From assembly GCA_029582165.1 (NCBI GenBank), contig CM055868.1:17848391-17912390 (forward strand): 64,000 nucleotides of DNA. Direction: 5' to 3'. The number at the start of each line of letters is the position of its first letter. Within the stretch, counting starts at the first letter, position 1. The notes under the pieces are model-generated. The model was not told the DNA's origin and made no database searches. It saw only the letters and a program-made list of their open reading frames with translations. Below are positions 22,546 to 32,920 of the stretch, piece after piece. The translations under genes and the position numbers were made by a program. Source of the stretch: Portulaca oleracea. Taxonomy: Eukaryota; Streptophyta; Magnoliopsida; Caryophyllales; Portulacaceae.

Positions 22546-23798
22546 AATTTTTCAACTCCCGCGGCCCATCTGTGCAAGAACTTCTTTTGGGCCTCTCTGT
22601 TTGGGCTTAAACTGGCCCATTTGTGTATTTTTCATGTTCCAGGTTCTGTTATCGGCCTAATGACGTCTGGTTCTGAAATTTTTGCTTGAGCTATCTCCGA
22701 CACTTAAGTTTTGTTCTTTTTTTATTTCATTTTCTTTTTGGGGAAGCAGGATTAATTGGAATTAATCTCATCATGTAGAAAGATAATTTGAAATTGCATT
22801 AAATAAAAGCGTTGAGTTGTGCATACACCAAGTTCGAGTCTTGCATAAAATAAAATAAAAAAAATATATTACAAAGAGTCCTGCATAAAAAGAGAGTCTT
22901 GCATTGCGTAATTAAAAAAAGGATAAAAAAATAAATAAAAAATAAAAAAAGAGTCTTGCATTGCATAAAAATGATCACCACAGGGAACCGGAATCGCCGA
23001 TGTCCTCCACCAAGTTGCCCCCTGCATTTGAAGCTCCTGCATTGGAAGCGCCCGCCGTGCCGAAGTAGGTATCCCAGGAATAATAATCAGGCCCGGGAGC
23101 AGTCTGCACAGGAGGTGATGGCCCAGTCAAGGGCATTTCCGAAGGACGCACACTCGACGGCGAAGACACAGAGTGTTCCTGCGAAGCAGCCAGCCAAGAA
23201 TGATCAGGAACCTTCCATTCAGCAGAGGGAGTAGGCCATACCGGGCCAGTTCCATAGCCGGGGACGAGCCAACCAGAAGAAGCAGATCCACCCAGCCAAG
23301 AGTGCTGAGGCACAGTCCACTCTTGGGAACCTGTTGGCCATGACAAACCCATCTCGGGAGCAGGGATAGGCCATCCTGCAGAACTAGAACAAAACGATGA
23401 AGCATCATAAGGTACAGGACGCGAAGTAGCGTCATCCGCTAGGGCCTGACCGCCAGTATACCCTATGTATGCACCTGAATCGCGGTCCCTCACTACCATT
23501 TCACGACCACGACGAGAAGAGCGCACTGAGGCCGGGGTGTGACGAGAAGGAAGAGGCCGGTAGGTGGCGCTCGATTCAGAAGCATCCTCCACCCAGTAAG
23601 GATGAGGCTGAGCATCACCATATCTAGTGCTGTGATATGACCCTCCATGACCCAGTGGTTCCTCCAAGGACATTTAGGCCATATCCTCTTCCATGCTCGG
23701 AGGACGACGGCCTCTGCTACCGGACCTACTACGATGGGATCCGGTGGAATGTTGACCTTCGATCAGAATGCCTTTGCCCCGACCCTCTAGTACAGCTG

Positions 23799-24385
23799 TA
23801 GGGATGTCAATGGGGCAGGGAATCCCCGAATCCGTCGGGGCCCCGCCCCGCTCTGGGGAAAAAATCCCCGCCCCCATTAGGGATGGGGACGGGGACGGGG
23901 ACGATTTTCCAAAATCCGCTCGGGGACGGGGCGGGGATGGGGACAAAATTTTCCCCATCCCCGTCCCCATTTTCCCCGCCGGGGTGAATTCCCCGTCCCC
24001 ATCCCCGAATCCCCATCCCCGAAAATGCTAAAATTACCAAATAACCTTTATTCTAATTTAATATATATATTAATGGGAAGGACAAAGTAGTAATTTTCCA
24101 ATTTATTCTCACTTGTTGATGTATTATTGTTTGATTTTGATGTATTATTAGTTGAGCAAGTTAAATACGTTGTATTTTGAACATGTTAAAATCCGGGTTC
24201 GATTAAAAATCGAATCCGATTAAAATTTAGCTAAATTTACGATAGTTTTAAAAAATCCCCGTCGGATCCCCGTTGGGGATGGGGAATCCGCGGGGATGGG
24301 GACGGGGATGGGGATGAGTTTTGGGAGCGGGGATGGGGACGGGGGTATACTCCCCCATCCCCGATCCGCCCCGTTGCCATCCCTA
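23799..24385. mobile_element. hAT-type MITE with perfect 8-bp target duplication
   Basis: Begins TAGGGATGTCAATGGGG and ends GTTGCCATCCCTA, giving inverted termini. TACAGCTG occurs immediately on both sides (23791-23798 and 24386-24393), the 8-bp duplication typical of hAT elements. Much of the element is GGGGAT/CCCCGTC-rich and self-complementary, with an AT-rich middle. It encodes nothing; the Gly/Pro/Arg-rich frames across it are artefacts. It interrupts the C-terminal exon of antisense gene B. Confidence 0.92.
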
Positions 24386-26340
24386 TACAGCTGCTAGAAG
24401 AGGACGAGAAGACCCTCCAACTTCCTATCGAGAACGACCCCGAGTGGAATATTCCCTAACTGAAGAGCGACGTGGAGGCTCTGTACGAGGAGCGCTTGCA
24501 GTGGAACGTCGAGGCGACTCTCTGGGAACGGATTCAGCATCAGCCTCCATATCGGCCCGTCTAGCAGCACCACCTTGATATCTCCCCGGACCAGTGAAGC
24601 CCCGATCAATGAACTTCCTCATGGTGCTCCACTCCTTAGTCAATTGCCGGAGAAATCCCCACCGCGGCTGGAAAATAGCAAAACCAAGGGGGTCATTCAC
24701 AAGTGGTATGCAGGGTAAAAGGAGGCAATATAAAACAAAGTTTTACCGGTTTGTGGTTTAATTCTTGGAGCGCAGAGCACTCACTACTGTTCTCCACTAC
24801 CAGAAAGCCACCGATCTTTCGTCTCTCTTGAGGAGCCTCCACTTTGGCAGCTGCAGCGTAAGGTCCCAGCTGTAGACTTACCAGTCAGAAAACGGCCAAA
24901 ACATGTCAAGGATAAAGAAGGAAGATGCATACCACTCGAGGAGCCAAACGACTAAGTTAACGTTGGAACTCTTCGTCGAATTAAATCCTGGGGAACGTTG
25001 TGCACGAAATCGTCAAATGCTTGACCTCGGACTAGATCCCTCAAGATGGTCGGATCAATCCGCCATGGCTCAAATCTCTGTACTGGAGGATCTAGGGGAA
25101 TGAGGCCAGGGTAACCTCCCAAAATCTGCCTCGAGGCTCTTTCCCCTAAATGCCACACATAGCCGTAAGGCCCTTCAATTAAGAGGCGAAGACGGGTGTC
25201 GTGTTCCACCCGATCCAGAGGTTGTGGTAGCCCTCTGATGTCGAAATCGGCCCAAGGACGACAATTTATTTGATCCTACAAGAAGAAGAATACATTTAAA
25301 CATGGCACGTCGAAGAAAATAGAAATGGCGTCAGGAGTAAGGAGATACCGACTGCAAGTTATCCAAAATGTCGCGAATGAGGTCGAGAGCCCCCGACTTG
25401 TATTTCTTATCATGTATGCCCTCAATAGTTCAGCAGCTGGCACTGTCTTATTCTTCTTGGAGCGAATTCCCAGGGCCAAGATATACTCATATGCCCACGA
25501 CTGCATGCACAATATGTCAAACCGGGAATGAAAGATGAATAAGAACATTAGAAAAGAAGGATCGAGCACATACCTCGAGTACCTTCCACAAGGAAGGGTT
25601 GTACTGGTTGCGAGCCTGGGCTGCATGGAGGTAAACGGGATCCGCATCCAATGAAAGACGGACGCCACGACAGAGCCAATGCATGAAGTTGGCATAGGCC
25701 GCCTTACCCCAGTTCAGGTTTCGGATATTATCAAAGTTGAAGAGGTTCCGAAACCAGGTTAGGGAAATGTTATCCCCATGGTTGGCAAAGAGCATGGCAG
25801 AGATGATATATGCCATAAAAATGAAACGGCGTTGCTCTAAAGGCAGGTTCTGGAAGTTCGCATCGCTCGTCCTGCCCGCCTCAAGGAAGACCGGTGATCA
25901 TGACAAAATCTTTAGGTGTGACTGTCATCTCACCTACCGGGAAGTGGAATGTGTTAGTTGAATACCACAACCTCTCCGCCATCACTCGACCAATAGCGCG
26001 AAACGTCCTTTTCTTCCAAGCCTCCAGGCATTTCCAGAAAGGCATGAAGCCCGCCGCAGTCAAAGTCTCTTGGACAAAATTCCCCGGGATAGATTTCGCT
26101 GCCTTAAGTGGCTCTTTTAAGGCACCAGGAGTTTTCAAATTATCCTCCTAAGGGTAGAATTTCAAGGCGTCCTTTTTTTTATAAAAAAAAAAAATGGGGG
26201 CTCTAAGTATAATTTCATGGACCCAAGCTGGACCCAGCACGAACACTGGGCTCATAGCCACGGATCATGAAGCAAACAAGCAAGCCCAAACAACACGGCC
26301 CAAACCGTTTCAGCAACAAAATAAAAACAAAAATCTACCA

Positions 26341-26565
26341 TTATTCGAGTCCAAAACCCGCCTAGGGTTTGATTCAAATAAGCCAACAGTTGCGGCCCTT
26401 GCAGCGGCCCAACAAGAAAAAAAAACAAAAAAGAGTGCGGGTCAAAGCCCGCCTAGGGTTTGACCTCGCCCAACCCAATTAGGCGGCTCAGAACGAGCAA
26501 CGGCCCGGTAGGCCTGGAATTAAAAGCCGCCTAGGCTTTAATTCCGCCTAATGGGCCGCTACTCG
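26341..26565 (-). repeat. Cluster of three CGCCTAGG-core inverted repeats in intron 1 of gene B
   Basis: 26341-26380: arms TTATTCGAGTCCAAAACCC and GGGTTTGATTCAAATAA pair over about 15 positions. 26436-26471: arms GCGGGTCAAAGCCC and GGGTTTGACCTCGC. 26494-26565: the longest, about 30 paired positions in an imperfect stem that includes CGGCCC, TAGGC and GGAATTAAA on the left and their complements on the right. All share the apical core CGCCTAGG. Confidence 0.8.
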
Positions 26566-27044
26566 ATTAACAGGTCCAGAACACATGCTTTATTTTTTTT
26601 GTGGACCATTTTGGCAAAAAGCGGTTTTCGGATATCTTTTCGGTCAAAATGGATTACTCTACATCCTAACATGAATACTTAAAATAGCTAAAAAATTGAC
26701 AAAGTATGAAAAAATAAATTCATGCTTGCTCATTTTTACGCTGAACTAAGTACAAGAGGAAGGTTAAAAGGAATAACTTGCCATGGGAACGGTAAAACCA
26801 AGCATGGTTCCACGGTTCAACAATAAGATCAGAAGGAGCCACTTCCATGCTAGGAACAAAATTGTGTCGCGAGGACCGCTTATGGGGCCAAGCCGCCGCA
26901 TGCGGAAGAGGAGGATTGCGGTGACCGCGGGGTTGCATCTTTTCAAACCCGAAATTTGCTTCAAGATTTCTTTCTAGACAGAGAAGTAGTGAGCTAAAGA
27001 GATGAGGGAATTGAAGATGTGAAGAAGATGAAAGAAACCCCTTG

Positions 27045-27052
27045 AATTTATA
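27045..27052 (-). promoter_or_regulatory. Candidate TATA box of antisense gene B
   Basis: Minus-strand TATAAATT in the context TTCTATAAATTCAAGG, 107-114 bp upstream of the ATG at 26938. A CT-rich leader follows. Confidence 0.5.
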
Positions 27053-27261
27053 GAAAGGATGGGTGAGTGTGAGCCACTCGTTCTTGTAACCGCCTCGAGA
27101 TGCCAGACGCATTTCATTGGTCGAAAATCTAAGAGGTTATCCTTTTGTCACCCAAAAGAGAGGTAGGGTGACGTGGCCCCCTTTATGACCACAAGTGGGA
27201 CGGACCAACTTTTGATACCTTCACAAGGTAGAGAAAAAAAAAAAGAAAAAAAAAGAAGAAA

Positions 27262-27390
27262 AATGCACAAACCCCGCCTAGGTTTTGTGCAGCCCAGAAG
27301 ACACGGCCCAGAGGGCGCGGACCAGGCGCGGGCGCGGCCCAATAATAATAAGAAAGAGAGAAAAGCCAAAACTCGCCTAGGATTTGGCTC
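27262..27390 (-). repeat. CGCCTAGG-core inverted repeats upstream of antisense gene B
   Basis: 27264-27291: arms TGCACAAACC and GGTTTTGTGCA around the CGCCTA core. 27364-27390: arms AGCCAAA and TTTGGCT around CTCGCCTAGGA. The sequence between them is rich in GGCCCA and GCGCGG, like the U3 part of the LTRs. Confidence 0.65.
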
Positions 27391-27764
27391 AAATAGACCC
27401 ACGATTTCATCCCATAGTCGGAGCCCACACTCCGGCTTTGCGGCCCGCAGGTGAAAGAATCGAATCTCCTTGGTTTTATTTCAATAAAACTAATGTTCGA
27501 TCTTTTCTCTCAGGTTACCGACAATGGGACCGCCATCACCCAGCTACCGCACAGGAGGTTGCTGCCATCATCATTCCGGGCCATCGACAGAGTTTCGATG
27601 CAGTCCCAACCTTCGGGCCATCGACAGAGTTTCGATGCAGTCCAAATCTCCGAGCCATCGGCATCGTACCCGATGAAGTCTCGACCCCCAAGGCCATCAG
27701 TAACGCGCTTGATGAAGTCCTTCGGAATAAAAAAAAATGCCAGCCAATATGAAGCGACACCGGG
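27391..27764 (+). other. 3' internal tail of the Tat element, truncated at 27764
   Basis: Holds about two copies of a 39-bp phrase ('gggccatcgacagagtttcg', 27580-27650). No polypurine tract is seen. At 27765 the sequence switches to the repeated Athila segment. Confidence 0.5.
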
Positions 27765-28643
27765 AAAGATTGAGTTTTTATTGTGTTGGGAGTGTTATGG
27801 GAATAATGTGATAGTAATTTGGTGGGATTTTTGGATTAATCAAGGTTGGTGCTAACCTAGGGTGTCATGCTTTGTTTTTGGTATTCTTATGGGGTTAGAA
27901 TGATTTAATTCTCTATTCTTGGCATCAAACAAGCATGGGGTAGTTTTAGTTGTGTCAAATTACATTGTTTTCATGCTTCTTTGATGCCTTGATGTAATTT
28001 TGGTGGAGATACTAATTTTTGATCTTTTTAGATGGTGAGAACTAAGAATGTGAGTTTCTCCAGACCTCCTACAGGCGATGATGGTGGGATCGGAAGCAGA
28101 AAACGCAAGGCTATGGCCTTGGAAAAAGGGAAACAAAAGGGTTCCACGACTCGAGACTCCCGTAGTAACAACCCCTTCAACTTTGAAGGGGATATTAAAG
28201 CTCGGTATGATTCTCTTTCCAAACATGCTTTAATTCCACGACTCGAGAATACTTGCATTAGGATTTCTTGCGGGGCTGTGGGATGCTGGACGATGTACTT
28301 TGGTTATTGAATCGTAGACAACTGACTCATGTGGCTAGGTTAAACGAAGAGACCTTTAGGGGCATTACCTTAGAGTTTCTCAGTACTGTAGAGGTAAACC
28401 TCCTGGGGAGGGATTGACTTATCCGGTTCCAACTCCTCAGGAGTGTGAGACAAATGACAATTTCTAAATTTGCACGAGTCTTTAGCCTTCCTGAATGGAC
28501 TTGTAGAGATCCACACACTATCCCCTTGAACTGGGACGGGGTAGGATTCTTTCCCGAGATAGTCGGTGTAGACGATTGGGACCCTAGCAACTCGACCTCT
28601 ATCCTAATTAGAAACCCCGCTTTGAGGTATGCTCACCGCATCC
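27765..28643 (+). repeat. Second copy of the Athila segment 10133-11007
   Basis: Nearly identical to 10133-11007 from the shared AAAGATTGAG to the CATCC in front of the LTR. The flanks to the left differ completely. It contains the ORF1-like intron end, acceptor, ATG (28032) and N-terminal coding part. Confidence 0.9.
28032..28643 (+). pseudogene. Athila ORF1-like protein, N-terminal half, right copy
   Basis: Starts at an ATG directly after TTTTTAG. Unlike the left copy it has no stop at codon 30, and it stays open for 92 codons with 'GDIKARYDSLSKHALIP'. The frame is then shifted by a small insertion near 28240. Later blocks ('MTISKFARVFSLPEWTCRD', 'PLNWDGVGFFPEI') lie in another frame. The right LTR interrupts it at 28644; the family-like sequence resumes after the LTR at 30202. 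Confidence 0.7.
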
Positions 28644-30201
28644 TGTAGACACCGGAATTTGCACCGGTATGAAACCCGACTCACCAAAAAAAAAATATAC
28701 AAGCCCAAAACATATCCGAAATAATTGTTAAAACCCAAAGAGGTTTTATTTTTTATTCACGGCCCACACAGAAGAAGCAGGCCAGGCGCGCGCCTCGGCC
28801 TAGAACAAATAAAACCCGCCTAGGGTTTGATCCGGCCCAGAAATGATCAAACCCCGCCTAGGGTTTGAGCGACGCTGCACGCGACGTCGTTTTACGCCAG
28901 GTCAGCGATCCGTGTGACGAAAATTGTTATACCCCGCCTAGGCTTTGGTGATTTTAGCGCCAAAAATTTCTGCATGCATGCAATTGCAATCCCCTGATTT
29001 TTGCCCACGTGGTTGACTTTGCCCCTTGACCCCATATACCTTGCCTAGGCTTTGGAATAAAATGGCTTGATTTTTGGGGTATGTCCCCCACCATTTCCCT
29101 CCAAAAGCCATACTCCTCCACCTATAAATACCCCCTCCATTCCACCTTCATTTCAAAAACAATCATCAACAACCATCATCTATTCTACTCTCATTTTCTC
29201 TCATTATCTCAAATTCTCTTCATCTCCATAACCACATTCTTCACTACCATACAATCATCCACACTACACTTTTCCTAAGCCATCCACATTTCCTTATCCG
29301 GGTTTCAAATCAAGGGGCAACTCAAGGGATCGATTTCATCGCCGCTACAACCAAAGCAAGGTTCGTTTCTTTGATTTAAATTATTGTATTTAATCATGTA
29401 ATACTTTATTTAATTCCGTGCTTGTACACTTATTTTGTAAAATAAAATCGCATTGTTTTTATATTGCATGTTCTCGAATAATAATTCCGTGAAATTAATC
29501 AAACTTCTCCCCGCTCTCTTTCTTTTCAATATTGATTTTAGTAGAGTCTGTTTTTTTAAACTGGCGAATTCGAGAGTTCTTATAACTCTTGAATTCGTAA
29601 CCTTACCCCCGAATCTATAAACCGGGTTCGTAGACCGGAGTCTTTCTTTTAGTTTATGGTTTGTCGATTTCCTTAAATCGGCTAACGACTCTTTAATATT
29701 TTTATAAATTCGTTTAATCATTTAAAATATTCGATTTCTTACACAAAATTGATTTCAGAAAATGATTTAATTTTTGTTCAAATGATAAAAATGGCCTCGG
29801 TTCATGGAGAAAATGGCCAGAAATTATTAAAACCTAGGAGGGTTTTAATAATTTCCACCAATTATCTCTCTGGGCCTGGAAGCAAGATCGCCTGCATCTG
29901 CCAAACCCTAGGCGGGCTTTGACAAATTCTGATGGTCCGCTCGCTTCTTGGGCCATGACTTGTCAATTGGGCTGAAATTAAGTTATTTGAGATTATTTTT
30001 GTGTAATTCCCGGATAATTTAAATAATAAAAAACGAGTTTGTAAATAAATAAAGTTTCATCACCCCGAAAAATGAATTTCGAAAATTAAAGGTTTCCTTA
30101 TTTAAGGATTAAGAAACCTTAGTCGGCTCCCGATCACAAATGTAGCGCATCCGAGGAAAACATTTCCCCCGAAGGGGGAGGGATTTTTTCCGGGTCCTAC
30201 A
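28644..30201 (+). repeat. Right LTR of the Tat element
   Basis: Same ends as the left LTR (TGTAGACACCGG, GGGTCCTACA), TATA box at 29123-29130. CATCC precedes (28639-28643) and follows (30202-30206). It carries hairpins at 28807-28833, 28847-28868 and 29820-29855. It differs from the left copy by scattered substitutions and by a small replaced segment near 29886-29930. Because CATCC flanks it on both sides, it is by itself formally a complete solo LTR. Confidence 0.9.
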
Positions 30202-30893
30202 CATCCTCTCATGCGACATCTTTGGGAGGCTTGGGAGTTCCAACTAGGCAACAAAAACCGATTGTTATATGTTGCACGCTATGCTTCGTGGTGATAACCA
30301 CGCTTTCCCGGCTACCTTGTTCGCCGTGCACATATCCCGCATTACTAGCTCGTCCACCGTGGGGATAGCTATAGTTGGTTATATCATGCACCTTGATTCG
30401 CCAATTTGGCTTTACGCCGACCATGACCGCCCCCGACCGTGTCTCTAGTAGCATGTTCATTGATGGATACCAGTGCCGCTCCTTTGGTATGTGCAAAATT
30501 GACAGTGACCGCCGTTGCTTGTGGGTTTACCCCAACAACGTCAGGTATCCATTGCCTCACCCCCACCTCTCAGTACAAAATGAAGCAAATCTACTTTGGT
30601 TGCCTCCTGTCCCCCTTGCCCAACCCGAGCCCAAACGGCAGCCTGACCCTCAACCCCTTATTGACCATGAGGCGCGTTACCGTGACCTCTAGTTTTCCGT
30701 CGGCTGTAACGACCGCCGACTCGACGAGTTGCAGTCCTACCTTGTCGAGATGTGACAAGAATCCGACGTGCGTTACACATGTTTGGATGAGTCCATCTCC
30801 CATCTTTCCCGCATCGTCGAGGCCATGCTCCACCAGTCTCCTCCACCACCACAAAACCTAACCACCCCATCCCCACCGAGCGAGGATGATTAA
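30202..30893 (+). pseudogene. Athila ORF1-like protein, C-terminal half
   Basis: Continues the ORF1-like gene after the Tat insertion. Recognisable: 'CYMLHAMLRGDNHAFPATLF', 'TSSSTVGIAIVGYIMHL' and a Pro-rich tail ending near 30893 ('PPSEDD' then TAA). Frames change at least twice and stops are present. The TAA is followed by 'acattgagggcaatgcagtg' (30932-30951), the usual sequence after this ORF in Athila elements. Confidence 0.65.
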
Positions 30894-32920
30894 TCCTTTA
30901 CTCTGCTCTTTCCCTCACCACCATTGTCTTCTACATTGAGGGCAATGCAGTGTTTAAGCATGAAGGGGTATATCCACCTTGTGCATATTTTTATCGCTTT
31001 TTTATTATTTCTTTGATTTTCTCTTGTTTTCCTTTGTTTTTCTTTTATTTTCGTCTTTCTTTTTTCATGTTTCATGCTTGTTTTTCATGTTTTAGTGTGT
31101 TGCTTTGTTTGAATTTTCATTTTTATTGTGTCTTTGACTGTTTTTAGTTTTCCTTCTAAGTTTTCCTCTTAGATTTTCTTTCAAGTCTTTCTAAAAGCTT
31201 GCATCCACCTAGTTGCATTAGTTAGAGCATGCTAGATTTTCTTTTCTTAGTTTCTTTCGGTTTGTTTTTTTCTTTCGTTTTGCATCCAAAATTAGAAAAA
31301 ATCACAAAAAAATCATCAATTAGGAAAAAACCAAAAAAAATTAGGATAGGATTAGGATTAATAATCCTGAACACCTTCGGTGATGATTTGAAAACTAATT
31401 AGACTTTCAGTTTGTCTTGCTTTATCTTGAGAAGTTTGGTTGAGAATTAAAAAGCTTTTAAAACAGAAATTGCAAATCCTTCCCGATTTTGAGACAAGTT
31501 ATGAAAGGTGTGCTTAACTGCTTTGACTATCTTAGTAAGTGTAAATATGCGTGCCGCAAATCTTTGGGATAGGTTTAGTTGTTTGAGCCATAATCCCATA
31601 TCCCGTGAGTCCACATAGCCAAAAAGTATGGATTGATCATTTTTATCGATCCTTTTATTTCATGAGTGACTCCACCACTAGTTGCACCTCTAGAACTTGT
31701 TTTGCATCTTGTTTGAAGTTGCATCTTTGCAGTGCACGTTGTGACAAAGTGATTGAGGAATTCTTTTCTTTATTAATGAAACTACATAGCCAAACAGCCT
31801 CCCTAACAATATAACTGCTCTTTAGCCTCGCCTAGCCTTTGTCTACCTTTATTTTGTGATTGAAGCCTGATGATACAAGCCTTGGCCTGTGGTAACTCCT
31901 ACCCTTTGCCTTGCTTGGATGTGTGAGAGTTCATTATTTTTGGAGTGAAGAATTGGTTCGGTGTTGCTACGAATGAAATTGAGAAGTTGGGGAGTGATTA
32001 TGATTTTGATTGAATTGGGACACATTACATTTTCCACTTATTATCAGTTAGCGTTTGGTTGTGATATTCTTTTATCATATTGAGATCAAAGCTACGCGTA
32101 CCCACCAAAAATAGAAGTGGAAAAATAGAACAAAAAGAAAAAAAAAGAAAAAAAAAGAATTCAAAAGAAAAGGGTGATTAAGGAGATTCAATTGGAAATC
32201 TTGAAAGCTTTTGACCCCGTTGTGAAGTTTGATGAGGTGTCTGTTCTTAATGAGGGAGTAGAGTGAATCCTTGTCTACATTCGACATGTGTGCGAGCTAA
32301 GAGTGATATTTTATGAGAATGATTCCAAGCATGGCTCTTAAGCTCCTCATATCCAAATTTTACCGCTCCTATCCCTTAACCTGTGCCTCGTTACAACCCT
32401 GAAAATCCTCTTTATTGTCACTTGTGTATTTGCATATTAGTAGTGGAGAGCGAGGTTCTTACCAAGCTTATGGTAGGTCGCTTCTTTTGGTTTGAGTAAG
32501 AGAAAACCCACATATATATATCCAAATCTGAGTGTTAGAGTGTTCACTTCTATCCTAAAGTGAGTTTTGCTCTTCTACTTGCCTACGTCCATAACCAACT
32601 GCGCATATTTGCATTCATCATAAGATTGTTGGCAGCTTCTCGCATCTGAAGTACTTATTCTCTTTCTTTGATTTTAAAAACTTCATTCTCTCTATTTTGC
32701 ACTGGTTTTGTTCTCTTCCATATTGATCTTGGTGTTTGCTTGATGGATTGATGTGTCTAATTGGTTAGCCCGAGGGAGTATTTAATTATGGTTTCAACCC
32801 TAATGTTAACCCTTGTCGTATCTCTTTCTTCTTAAACCCCTTTTCCTGTTTGAGCCCTTTCTCTCTTCCTCTTGTTTTTGAGTCTGACTTGCTTGAGGGA
32901 AAGCAAGACCTAAGGAGATT
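30894..32920 (+). other. Athila 3' non-coding tail
   Basis: About 2 kb of T-rich sequence without credible genes. It ends in a purine-rich stretch (GAGGGAAAGCAAGACCTAAGGAGA, in two parts, 32894-32917), the likely polypurine tract, directly before the 3' LTR. Short frames here (for example 31605-31814) have no recognisable content. Confidence 0.6.

Larger units (their letters stand above)
22975..26938 (-). pseudogene. Antisense gene B: plant mobile domain (PMD)-like protein, multi-exon, disrupted
   Basis: Start ATG at 26938 (MQPRGHRNPPLPH...), first exon to about 26770. PMD core at 26155-25876 ('PLKAAKSIPGNFVQETL', 'EMTVTPKDFVMITGLP'), then 25855-25574 ('FRNLFNFDNIRNLNWGKAAY'), 25500-25339 ('SWAYEYILALGI', then in a second frame 'GALDLIRDILDNLQ'), and 25275-24936 ('PWADFDIRGLPQPL', 'GPYGYVWHLGERA'). 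Next come a short exon near 24863-24750 and a Pro/Ser/Gly-rich C-terminus from about 24670 to 22975. Good splice borders occur at 25574, 25500 and 25275. About 50 residues normally following ITGLP are missing; there is a frameshift near 25425, stops at about 24955 and 23674, and a hAT MITE inside. The PMD family includes MAIN and retroelement-borne copies; molecular role unclear. Confidence 0.65.
11008..30201 (+). mobile_element. Tat-lineage (Ogre-like) Ty3/gypsy retrotransposon with antisense genes
   Basis: LTR, primer site, gag, protease, RT, RNase H, a second (archaeal-type) RNase H and integrase follow in order on the plus strand. The duplicate RNase H is diagnostic of the Tat lineage. 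Between integrase and the right LTR lie two minus-strand genes. The element sits in the Athila ORF1-like gene, with CATCC before the left LTR and after the right LTR. The presumed internal 3' end with its polypurine tract is missing; in its place is a repeated Athila segment (27765-28643). Frameshifts and six stops make it defective. Confidence 0.85.

Noticed and set aside
23768..24578. Several Gly/Pro/Arg-rich frames
   Set aside because: Produced by the GGGGAT/CCCCGTC palindromic sequence of the hAT MITE.
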